From: a virus
Strand: one strand, 5' to 3'
Length of the DNA stretch: 26,541 nucleotides
Virus record (IMG/VR): IMGVR_UViG_3300008116_000242
Coordinates: 1-26,541 of that record
The translations under genes were made by a program, and so were the position numbers. The notes beneath the pieces were generated by a model that saw nothing but the letters and a program-made list of their open reading frames with translations, was not told the DNA's origin and ran no database searches. This document shows, in pieces, positions 1 to 7,638 of the stretch (positions within the stretch are counted from its first letter, which is position 1; the number at the start of each line of letters is the position of its first letter).

Positions 1-591
1 CGAAGTTACTTTTGCGGTATTCATACCGGGGACAGACTTCAGTTTATAGCAATTTTGAAACATACTACTCATCGTCGTTACAGCGGAAGTATCCATAATG
101 GGCGCAGACAGCAAAGAACCGCATCCATTAAACGTTCCATTCATTGCGGTGATTTTAGAGGTACTTGGCAAGACGACTTCTGTCAACGAACTGCACAAAA
201 GGAAAAAATTAGCAAGCGACGTGACGTTTCCAAGACTGTGAATCTTGACTCTCTCAAGCTGAGTATGAAATGGTCCGCCGCTCGAATTTGTAAGCTGCAA
301 AGTTGCAAGTGCTGTAGTACCTTTAATTTCAATATCCAGCCACGGAGTAGTTGTATATGGGCGCGGCGTATAGCTAACGAGGCGCAATAAAGTAAGATTT
401 TGGCTCGGCGTTGGCTTTGGCGTTATAGTGACAATCGCTTGCCGATAGCCGCGAGAACAAGCAGAAGACTCGCTATAGTCTGAATAGTTTAATACTTTTG
501 TAAAGGTAGCATTTGCATTTACTTCGTCTTGCGTTCCGTTCCCCCAATTCACAATATACCTGCCTCCACTACCAAGCCTTGTGACGGAACA
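1..591 (-). CDS. BspA-like (DUF285) leucine-rich adhesin domain, C-terminal part, cut by the left edge and out of frame with its N-terminal part
   Basis: An uninterrupted minus-strand frame runs from the codon at 591-589 to the window edge. It has no convincing start of its own. It begins with a Tyr-x-Val-x-Trp-Gly-Asn-Gly segment, passes through a Thr/Pro-rich stretch, and ends in repeats of the DUF285/BspA type: a Thr-Ser-Lys-Ile-Thr-Ala-Met-Asn-Gly-x-Phe unit, then Asp-Thr-Ser-Ala-Val-Thr-Thr-Met-Ser-Ser-Met-Phe, then Met-Asn-Thr-Ala-Lys-Val-Thr. In this family 'DTSxVTxMxxMF' repeats form a leucine-rich-repeat-like surface found on secreted and adhesive proteins. Base composition is richer in G+C than the start of the same gene: I count 32 of 60 at 361-420 against 19 of 60 at 1081-1140. 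I infer that this is the receptor-binding tip of the fibre that starts at 1528, reached only through two frame changes. More repeats probably lie beyond the window. Confidence 0.7.
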
Positions 592-682
592 TCAGGAAGA
601 GGAAGCCAATCTGTTGGACGCTTCCATGTTTCAACTACCGGAGTAGCTGTTTTTTTTGTAAAAGCTGTGGCAATCATGGGAA
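549..682 (-). other. Middle segment of the split adhesin, -1 frame relative to the 1528 start
   Basis: The minus-strand frame starting just after the slippery site reads Ile-Pro-Met-Ile-Ala-Thr-Ala-Phe, then Val-Val-Glu-Thr-Trp-Lys-Arg-Pro-Thr-Asp-Trp-Leu-Pro-Leu-Pro, and stops at 551-549. A 'W-K-R-P-x-D-W-L-x-L-P' segment is typical just upstream of BspA-like repeats in phage and bacterial surface proteins, so this frame looks like protein-coding sequence rather than a shadow. It joins the upstream frame (ending Ala-Trp-Thr-Asn-Arg-Ala-Asn-Leu) on one side and the DUF285 frame on the other. An ATG at 770-768 exists in this frame but the residues between it and the junction do not look like protein; they overlap better coding sequence in the first frame. 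Confidence 0.55.
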
Positions 683-1528
683 TAAATTTGCTCTGTTGGT
701 CCATGCGCCAGTCTGCGTCAGCGCGGAAGCCGATCCCGAAGCCGTGGTAGCAATTCGAGTAATAGTCCAACCAGCAACACCTTCATCTGTATTTGCCGCC
801 GCAGAACCTAAATAGGAATACTTATTTACCGCATCCCATGCACTGCGACGGATCTTCGCTTGAGACGAACCGGAGCCGAGCAAGGACACGGTTCCAAGAG
901 TCACAGCGCTGGCCGTAGTTGCCCCTAACGGAATAACGACATAGATAGTAGTGGAAGACGGGGATACTGGAATTTCCGTGACTACCTTCATCTCTGCGAC
1001 ACCAGAACCAATAATTAGCCCTGTTCCTCCTGCAGTTGCTTGATAATTGGGAGTTATTATAACTATGTTTGAACCAACCTTAGGTGGTGTGGAAAATATT
1101 ACAGTTTCTGACGACAAAGAATAAACATTACTTGATGTTTGCTTAACATTGTCTATATAGACTTCTACGCTTAAAGGATTAGTTGAACCGTTAGTACCTG
1201 AAACAGCAAAGTCAGTTCTTGCTCCATCTCCGGTAAATATAAACCTCAAGGGGTCTGGAGTTACCGCAACTGAACTTCCCCCTCCGCTGCCTCCTCCTCC
1301 TCCTGCAAGTTGTTTTTCTATTAGGTTTGCATTTTCAATACCGTCCTTAAACCAGTACTCTTTTACGGAATTATTGGTTATTATTCCAACAGTTAAACCT
1401 TTATATCTCATGCTTAAGGGAATATCGGATTTAGCTGTTTCAATGCTATTATACGGCCCAAACTTTGCATCAACAGGCTGGTTGTTACCAACTAAAACAC
1501 TCGCTGATAATGAAATTCCTGTTGGCAT
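674..1528 (-). CDS. Phage fibre/adhesin protein, N-terminal anchor plus structural domains; probable first part of a frame-split BspA adhesin
   Basis: This 284-residue frame ends in a short tail (Phe-Pro-stop) right after a likely frameshift site. Residues 1-75 form a domain shared with the fibre at 7639-11220 (Ala-Lys-Phe/Tyr-Gly-Pro-Tyr, Arg-Tyr-Lys-Gly-Leu-Thr-Val-Gly-Ile, Lys-Glu-Tyr-Trp-Phe), followed by a Gly/Ser linker at 76-86. I infer that this shared part is the virion attachment end. Residues 93-160 resemble a small phage beta domain with 'V-Y-I-D-N-V-K-Q' and 'I-F-S-T-P-P' strands. Residues 225-282 read like a common fibre segment (Ala-Trp-Asp-Ala-Val-Asn-Lys, Gly-Trp-Thr-Ile-Thr-Arg, Ala-Trp-Thr-Asn-Arg). 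The ATG lies one base after the TAA of the upstream collagen-like fibre gene. No Shine-Dalgarno is visible. Confidence 0.8.
   Translation of the reverse strand: MPTGISLSASVLVGNNQPVDAKFGPYNSIETAKSDIPLSMRYKGLTVGIITNNSVKEYWFKDGIENANLIEKQLAGGGGGSGGGSSVAVTPDPLRFIFTGDGARTDFAVSGTNGSTNPLSVEVYIDNVKQTSSNVYSLSSETVIFSTPPKVGSNIVIITPNYQATAGGTGLIIGSGVAEMKVVTEIPVSPSSTTIYVVIPLGATTASAVTLGTVSLLGSGSSQAKIRRSAWDAVNKYSYLGSAAANTDEGVAGWTITRIATTASGSASALTQTGAWTNRANLFP
683..689 (-). promoter_or_regulatory. Candidate -1 ribosomal frameshift heptamer A AAT TTA
   Basis: On the minus strand the sequence is AAATTTA. In the frame that starts at 1528 its codons are A|AAT|TTA, the exact X XXY YYZ arrangement of a canonical -1 slippery site; the same heptamer serves Rous sarcoma virus gag-pol. 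Slipping one base back continues as Asn-Leu-Ile-Pro-Met-Ile in the frame that carries the Trp-Lys-Arg-Pro segment. The 0 frame stops three codons later. About 33 bases downstream is a 7-bp stem closed by a TCCG loop, farther than the usual 5-9 base spacer, so a stimulator is not clear. Confidence 0.45.
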
Positions 1529-1529
1529 A

Positions 1530-4448
1530 TTAACTTAATATTATATTTAAATTTGGGTTTGTAGTCTTATTTTTACCAACATGTACATGATATTGTCTAG
1601 ACCAAATAGTTGTACCTGAACTTGAGTAACCAACTTTTCTTGTTATTGTTTTTGTCTCAACAGGATTAAATACAAGAGTAATTCCACCTAAATCCGACAA
1701 GCTTGTTTGATAGTTAGTTTTCGCAGGGGTTGAAGTTGGATATGCAACATAAATATATTGTTCCGACAAAGCGTATGGAATAGTTAAATTACCAGTGCTA
1801 CTTGCAACAACTGGAGTAGCATTTCCGTCCTGAATAGCTGCTACAAATTGATCAGCAGTAAGCTGGCTAGAGCTTTTAAAATAGTAATATGGGTATACTC
1901 CAGTTATCGCATTAGTATTTCCAGAAGAGCTCCCAGCCGCTCTTGAGCTGTCAAGAATAGATGAACTAACACCTTTGTTGTCATAATAGAGTCCAGTGCC
2001 TACACCATGCGTTACAGAAACACTCCATTGATTAGTTCCATCAACAATCGCAACGTTAATCGAAAGAGTGTTTCCAGTTTGAGAGGTAGACACTATATTA
2101 GTTCCAGTAAATGTATAATTTGTGGCAGCTCCAACAAGTAATGGTCCTGAAGTTCCGTCTCCGTTTTTTATTTGACCTCGATTAAATGTAGCAGTAAGAG
2201 TTCGAGAATAGGATAATCCAACCTCAAGAGTTCCTGTTGAACCTGTTAGTGCAAGAGAAGCCGCTTTTGCGGTTAAAACTGTGGGCGCAATAGTAGGAAA
2301 TAGAATCTCATCCAATACTTGAACTATATTCATAGTCTTCCATGTCTGTGCCGTCTTTGGGGATGCTCCTCCAACCGCCGCTGAAACAATCCCGTCCGCC
2401 ATAGTGGTGTTGTATGTGGTAGCGATTTGAATTTGATTAACATTTTCCAATAATGTTTTTGATAGACCAGAATTATTAGCAACCGTTAAAACAGGGCTAT
2501 TAGCTGAAACATAGTTTGCGATGGCTTCTGATAAACCTGTAACATCCGACGTAGCGTGCGAGTGTGTGGTAGGATTAAAAGAACTAGGTTTATCGTAAAT
2601 TTCTGACCATGTGATATTAGTATCAGAAAGTAGAATGTAATTTGCTGGATCGTTTTTAAGACCCGTTCCAGTATAAAGATACCGCTGTCCATCATTTGCA
2701 ATAACAATAGTCCCAAGATTAACATCGGCTTCCTGGGATGTTGTAATACCAGTAAGCGGACTAGATAGAATAACTGGAGGCGAGTTTGTGGGGATAACAG
2801 GCAGTCTTTCTTTAGATATTGTCCCGCTAGTTATGTCCTCTCCAGAGTGTGTATGCCCGGTAACAGCATAAGAGCCGCTTGCCTGCTTGCCGTTCAACAA
2901 GCTATCCACCTCGGACATTGTGTAGCGGTTATCTAAATTTGTTTGCAGATCAGTAATGTTTGCAATCGTATGGGTGTGGGCCTTTGGTTCAAATGTAGCG
3001 GGAATGTTCGATAAATTTCCGTAATCCCCAGAAAAGGCAACTGCTGCAAATGTTGGAATATTAGAAATATCTCCCCACCCTACGATTCCCCCTGAGCCTC
3101 CCACTCCAGTTCCTGTAGCTCCTGTAGCTCCTGTGTTAGCTGTATTTACCTCGACCCACGTATCATCATACCATTGATATTCAATTAATGTACTAGTGTT
3201 AACCCATCTTTGCCCAATTAGTGGAATAATTAATGGATACGGATTAGTATCACTATAAATTGTGTTTATTCCAGTAGCGCCCTGGACACCAGTTGCGCCA
3301 GTTGCGCCAGTTGATCCAGTTTGCCCAGGCAATCCAGTTGCACCGTCAAACCCCGTTATTCCTGTAGAACCAATTGGACCAGTAAAACCCATAGGACCAG
3401 TAGGTCCAGTAGGTCCAACTATACCTGGTAAACCAACTTCTCCTGTATCTCCGGTTAATCCAGGTGGTCCAGTTGGACCTGTTGGCCCTGTTGCTCCACC
3501 TGGACTACCTTGATCCCCCTTTGGTCCAGTTGCACCAGTAGAACCAACAAAACCGGAGGGACCCCTTAAGCCTGTAATACCTCTGGGTCCAGTGGGACCA
3601 ATTGGTCCAGTAGACCCAATCCCAGTTGCACCAGTAGCGCCAATTTCACCTGTAGCTCCACCTGGACTACCCGTGTCACCCTTGGGTCCAGTTGGTCCTG
3701 TTGCTCCAGTAGCTCCACCTGGACTACCTTGGTCACCCTTTAATCCAGTTGATCCAATTGGTCCGGTTGGTCCAGTTGCTCCCGTGCTTCCTGTGGCTCC
3801 AGTACTTCCTGGATCACCGGTATACCCCATTGGCCCTTTCTCGCCTCTGGGGCCAGTTCTTCCAATTGGTCCGGTTCTTCCTTCTTGCCCAACATTTCCA
3901 GGTGGCCCAGGAGGCCCTGGAATTCCAGGAAGTCCATCACCTGTACCAGTGCCAGATCCAGGTATACCAGGAGAACCTGGAGCACCTGGGGCACCTGGAA
4001 ATCCTTGAGCTCCAGTTGGTCCCCTTAACTGACCTATTGGTACCCATGTGGAATTTTTATCCCATACATATCCAAATCCACCTTGGTCTGTTACTATCCA
4101 TAAATCTCCAACTTCATTTTGGCTGAGCTCAGGTAAATCAGAAAAAGTAGGAACTAAGCCCTTTACTCTTATCCCCGATCCAGTTGCTCCAGTTGCACCA
4201 GGATTACCTATTGGACCCTGAATACCTGTGGACCCGAGTGGACCAATTGGACCTGCAGGCCCAGTAGCGCCAGTAGAACCAGTTCCAGTAGCACCCTGTA
4301 TGCCTGTTGCTCCAGTTGAGCCAACAATTAACTCTGGCTTTGTTCCATCTACAGCTCCAGACAGTAACCAGGCGTATCCATTCCAAATCCATTTAACTCC
4401 AAGCGATATATACTGTTCGCCAACTTGAGGATTTAATGGAAAGTTCAT
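1530..4448 (-). CDS. Collagen-like tail fibre protein with HxH motifs and a duplicated C-terminal domain
   Basis: This is a 972-residue fibre. After a short N-terminal domain (1-42) it has Gly-X-Y triplets at about 43-91 and 142-393, rich in Gly-Ala-Thr-Gly, Gly-Pro-Thr and Gly-Pro-Pro. A roughly 50-residue non-collagen module at 92-141 interrupts them. A second small domain (395-436) contains 'IGQRWVN' and '[11 protein letters not shown]'. Then come segments with His-Thr-His (491-493), His-Thr-His (532-534) and His-Ser-His (629-631), like the HxH motifs that hold metal in long fibres such as T4 gp37. Residues 677-970 form a domain duplicated in the 11222-12688 protein (Leu-Asp-Glu-Ile-Leu-Phe-Pro-Thr, Tyr-Tyr-Asp-Asn-Lys-Gly, Gly-Val-Tyr-Pro-Tyr-Tyr-Tyr). 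The leader carries AAGGA five bases before ATG, one of few Shine-Dalgarno-like sites here. A trimeric extended fibre with a receptor-binding head is likely. Confidence 0.88.
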   Translation of the reverse strand: MNFPLNPQVGEQYISLGVKWIWNGYAWLLSGAVDGTKPELIVGSTGATGIQGATGTGSTGATGPAGPIGPLGSTGIQGPIGNPGATGATGSGIRVKGLVPTFSDLPELSQNEVGDLWIVTDQGGFGYVWDKNSTWVPIGQLRGPTGAQGFPGAPGAPGSPGIPGSGTGTGDGLPGIPGPPGPPGNVGQEGRTGPIGRTGPRGEKGPMGYTGDPGSTGATGSTGATGPTGPIGSTGLKGDQGSPGGATGATGPTGPKGDTGSPGGATGEIGATGATGIGSTGPIGPTGPRGITGLRGPSGFVGSTGATGPKGDQGSPGGATGPTGPTGPPGLTGDTGEVGLPGIVGPTGPTGPMGFTGPIGSTGITGFDGATGLPGQTGSTGATGATGVQGATGINTIYSDTNPYPLIIPLIGQRWVNTSTLIEYQWYDDTWVEVNTANTGATGATGTGVGGSGGIVGWGDISNIPTFAAVAFSGDYGNLSNIPATFEPKAHTHTIANITDLQTNLDNRYTMSEVDSLLNGKQASGSYAVTGHTHSGEDITSGTISKERLPVIPTNSPPVILSSPLTGITTSQEADVNLGTIVIANDGQRYLYTGTGLKNDPANYILLSDTNITWSEIYDKPSSFNPTTHSHATSDVTGLSEAIANYVSANSPVLTVANNSGLSKTLLENVNQIQIATTYNTTMADGIVSAAVGGASPKTAQTWKTMNIVQVLDEILFPTIAPTVLTAKAASLALTGSTGTLEVGLSYSRTLTATFNRGQIKNGDGTSGPLLVGAATNYTFTGTNIVSTSQTGNTLSINVAIVDGTNQWSVSVTHGVGTGLYYDNKGVSSSILDSSRAAGSSSGNTNAITGVYPYYYFKSSSQLTADQFVAAIQDGNATPVVASSTGNLTIPYALSEQYIYVAYPTSTPAKTNYQTSLSDLGGITLVFNPVETKTITRKVGYSSSGTTIWSRQYHVHVGKNKTTNPNLNIILS

Positions 4449-4496
4449 TGTTCCTTTTTACAGTATTTGTAACTCAAAATACAGAACAAAAACTTA

Positions 4497-4748
4497 CTAT
4501 AATGGGTCAGTGCCTGGATCTGATATAACTGTATCTTGCTCTTCGCTTGCCTCTTGATTACTTGGTAGTACAAGTTCGAGCCTTGAGGCTTCTGCTTCAC
4601 ATTCTTCCTTGGTTCCAATAAATAAGGTTGCTTGAGTAGATATGCCAGTTGACTCTCCAAAGAAAATAACTATTTTATCGCTATACACTAATTTCCATGC
4701 CCCAGAAGAGTCAAATGACCATCCATCGTTATTTGGTTCTATTGTCAT
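4497..4748 (-). CDS. Small fibre-cassette protein of unknown function
   Basis: The product has 83 residues. Its N-terminal half has alternating aromatic strands (Gly-Trp-Ser-Phe, Trp-Lys-Leu-Val-Tyr, Ile-Val-Ile-Phe-Phe-Gly). Next comes Leu-Phe-Ile-Gly-Thr-Lys-Glu-Glu-Cys-Glu-Ala-Glu, then a helical segment and an acidic tail. The ATG overlaps the TGA of the upstream beta-repeat fibre gene as ATGA, so the two are probably translationally coupled. It sits between two large fibres, where tail-fibre assembly chaperones are often encoded, but I see no recognised chaperone motif. A minor structural protein is equally possible. Confidence 0.65.
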   Translation of the reverse strand: MTIEPNNDGWSFDSSGAWKLVYSDKIVIFFGESTGISTQATLFIGTKEECEAEASRLELVLPSNQEASEEQDTVISDPGTDPL

Positions 4749-6007
4749 GATATAGTTAAAACGGATGAGGTTGACGAAAGTCCTGTATTACTTGCATAAC
4801 TTCCTGTTCTTCCAGATACACCACTTAATGTAATTGAAGATATTGTTTGAGTGGTGACCCCTGGAAAAAACTTGAATTTCATGCCAGCAGATGGAGTGGC
4901 CGAAAAAGAAACAGATAAAGTTGTGGTTGAGCCAGTCGTAGTAAATGTTGCAGTTCCTGTAATAGTCCCAGGTGATGTTCCTTCGTTCGTAACGACACGT
5001 GTTACCACTCCCTCTGAAATAGATGTTGCTCCGTTGTAGGAATGGGCGAGGCTGCCCATTGCAAGCGTCCCCGGCCCCTGTTTAGTCAAACCGCCGTTGG
5101 TGCCGTCATTGGAAAATGCAACAGCCATCGTCATTGTCGCGCCTGTATAAACAGAAATAATTGCGCCGCCGTTTTTAATGACAAGATTCCACGTCAAACC
5201 GGTGCCTGTGGCGTTCGGTAAATTTCGGCTCGCTCCTTTGTCTAAGTCTAACACGCCACCATTGAAGTTGATGGTGTTGACTATCGTGCGCCCGGAAGCG
5301 GGAACGTTGCTTGTGATTTGGTTATGTTTTAATGTGCCGCCATTGAGATTAATCGTGCTGGTCGAGCTAATTCCCGCACTTGAAACACCGAAAAGTATAT
5401 TCGATTGACTAACAGCGGCTGCGTAATTGATATTAAGCACGCCGCCGTTCATGGTAACCACGGAGACGGGATTCGGGTTGTCCGTGGCGTGTCCGCCGCC
5501 AGAGACAAACAGTTGAGTGATCGTGTGCGTGCCGCCGTTGCAAATAACCGTCGCCGTCGGGCTTGCGAGCCACATGGATCCATTTGTGACTAACTGACCG
5601 GAATTTAGGACGAGAGTGCCGTTGGATGCGGTGGAGCGGTTGTCACCTATAAACATTCCCGAATAAAGGGTAACATTACCACTGATCGTCAGCGTGCCGA
5701 CATTGGTAGCGCTTTGAGCAATGGTAAAACCTCGTTGAGAAGATGAGCTGCCCTGCGGTCCAGCATTTGTTTGAGTCGACGTGCCAGAAATGACGCAATT
5801 TGCCGGAATGGCAGAACTCCCCTCGCAAAGGTGGAAGTCCTTTGTCGATGTAACATTCCCAAAAATCGTCAAAGTTCCTGTGTTGTGTTTGAATTCGTTA
5901 GTGAGCGATTGTACTCCGCCGCCTGCATCAGCCCCCTCAATATAGGCAAAGCCCTGTTCTTTAAATAAAGGTGTACTACCAATATATGCTTTTGTGAATG
6001 TTGGCAT
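4745..6007 (-). CDS. Fibre/adhesin with autotransporter-type beta-strand repeats
   Basis: The 420-residue protein is rich in Thr, Ser, Gly and Asn. From about residue 30 to 330 it repeats short strands such as Gly-Thr-Leu-Thr-Ile-x-Gly-Asn-Val, Gly-Thr-Leu-Val-Leu-Asn-Ser-Gly and Ile-Asn-Leu-Asn-Gly-Gly-Thr-Leu. These lead to Gly-Leu-Thr-Lys-Gln-Gly-Pro-Gly-Thr-Leu followed by Ser-Tyr-Asn-Gly-Ala-Thr, the signature of the autotransporter-associated beta-strand (PATR) repeat, which folds as a beta-solenoid. The repeat region (about 5040-5940) is much richer in G+C than its surroundings: I count 37 of 60 at 5461-5520. The ends (Met-Pro-Thr-Phe-Thr-Lys-Ala-Tyr-Ile-Gly-Ser at the start, Thr/Ser-rich at the end) return to local composition. 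I infer a captured bacterial surface-protein segment grafted onto a phage frame. It lies five bases after the upstream collagen-like gene. Confidence 0.8.
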   Translation of the reverse strand: MPTFTKAYIGSTPLFKEQGFAYIEGADAGGGVQSLTNEFKHNTGTLTIFGNVTSTKDFHLCEGSSAIPANCVISGTSTQTNAGPQGSSSSQRGFTIAQSATNVGTLTISGNVTLYSGMFIGDNRSTASNGTLVLNSGQLVTNGSMWLASPTATVICNGGTHTITQLFVSGGGHATDNPNPVSVVTMNGGVLNINYAAAVSQSNILFGVSSAGISSTSTINLNGGTLKHNQITSNVPASGRTIVNTINFNGGVLDLDKGASRNLPNATGTGLTWNLVIKNGGAIISVYTGATMTMAVAFSNDGTNGGLTKQGPGTLAMGSLAHSYNGATSISEGVVTRVVTNEGTSPGTITGTATFTTTGSTTTLSVSFSATPSAGMKFKFFPGVTTQTISSITLSGVSGRTGSYASNTGLSSTSSVLTIS

Positions 6008-6011
6008 TATA

Positions 6012-6704
<693 letters not shown>

Positions 6705-6757
6705 TATAGAATGAATATATTTACTGCAACTTTAAACTTATAGAAGTTTTTATTTTA

Positions 6758-7549
6758 TTAATATGTTCCGCAATCCAAAGTCAAGTTTGGATCAATGGAT
6801 ATTGTGTATCCAAGATTGTCATCTCCACTAACTACAATTTCATTAAGAGTACCCTTAACTTCTGCGTCCACATTATCGAGTTTTTGCCACCCAGCAGGAG
6901 TTCTAACTAAAGCATCTCCAACTTTAAGTGTATAACTAACAGAAGCAAAATTATATACTCCAGCAACGTCTACTCTATAGTAAGCGCCAGTAGCTTTGTC
7001 TGGCAAATCATTTAAATCTTTTGTAGTTCCAACATTACTTTGACTTATATCCCCGGCATATCTAAATACACTTCCAAGATCAGAAATAGCACTATCAAGG
7101 TCTGATTTACGGACAACATCGTTTGCTGATGTTGGAGCGGTGGATGCGGTAAGAGAGGTAAACGCACCAGTAGATGGAGTAGCGGCACCTATAGTAGCAC
7201 TATTAATAGAACCACCCGTAGCAGTAAGAGACGTAGTAGCTAAGCTGGTAAAATTACCAGACATTGGTCCGCTTGCCCCAATTGTGGTCCCATTTATATT
7301 ACCGCCAGTAATAGTTACATTGTTGGCGTTTTGACCAGACATGGTTCCAAATGAACCAGCTCCAGTAGATATTGCAGTATCTACATAAGTTTTTGTAGCA
7401 AAGGTGCCATCACCACCAACGACAAGCGGAGTTCCATCATTTTTTCCAATGTAAAGTTTTCTATTGGCTTGGTCCATCGCGAACTCACCTGGGTTTAATG
7501 AAACAGGCGCAGCTGAACCTCTTTTAATTTTTATAGTAGGATTTGGCAT
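6758..7549 (-). CDS. Tail fibre protein with N-terminal tropism-determinant-like domain
   Basis: The product has 263 residues. Residues 5-45 (Ile-Lys-Ile-Lys-Arg-Gly-Ser, Leu-Asn-Pro-Gly-Glu-Phe-Ala, Lys-Leu-Tyr-Ile-Gly-Lys) match the small N-terminal domain typical of phage fibres such as Mtd and are closely similar to the start of the 11222-12688 protein. Residues 50-60 repeat the 'F-A-T-K-T-Y-V-D' coupling motif. Residues 78-135 carry 'T-I-G-A-x-x-P-x-x-G-A-F-T-S-L' repeats common in phage fibres. Residues 162-225 are one copy of the module ending Gly-Asp-Ala-Leu-Val-Arg-Thr-Pro-Ala-Gly-Trp, which is repeated six times in the 7639-11220 protein. The C-terminus, Leu-Thr-Leu-Asp-Cys-Gly-Thr-Tyr, resembles those of two other fibres here. 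The leader is A-rich without Shine-Dalgarno. Confidence 0.85.
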   Translation of the reverse strand: MPNPTIKIKRGSAAPVSLNPGEFAMDQANRKLYIGKNDGTPLVVGGDGTFATKTYVDTAISTGAGSFGTMSGQNANNVTITGGNINGTTIGASGPMSGNFTSLATTSLTATGGSINSATIGAATPSTGAFTSLTASTAPTSANDVVRKSDLDSAISDLGSVFRYAGDISQSNVGTTKDLNDLPDKATGAYYRVDVAGVYNFASVSYTLKVGDALVRTPAGWQKLDNVDAEVKGTLNEIVVSGDDNLGYTISIDPNLTLDCGTY

Positions 7550-7638
7550 ATTGTTTTTATTTTATATCTAATTATTTTTATCGTCTATAACAAATTTTAA
7601 AAATTAATGTTATATTCGTATTTTAAGTTTACTTATTT

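Noticed and set aside
55-390. Plus-strand open frame opposite the BspA-like domain
   Set aside because: The minus strand has clear DUF285 repeats over the same bases; the plus-strand product is basic and without family features.
549-770. Independent small gene starting with ATG at 770
   Set aside because: The first 17 or so residues overlap better coding sequence of the 1528 frame. The protein-like part begins only at the frameshift junction, so it is treated as a continuation.
2486-2725. Minus-strand open frame of 79 codons in another phase of the collagen-like fibre gene
   Set aside because: It lies entirely inside a continuous 972-residue coding frame and has no gene-like features.
3262-4008. 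Long plus-strand open frames made of Pro, Val, Gly and Ala opposite the collagen-like gene
   Set aside because: They are the reverse reading of Gly-X-Y codons, which rarely give stops. There is no start context, and the minus-strand frame explains the sequence fully.
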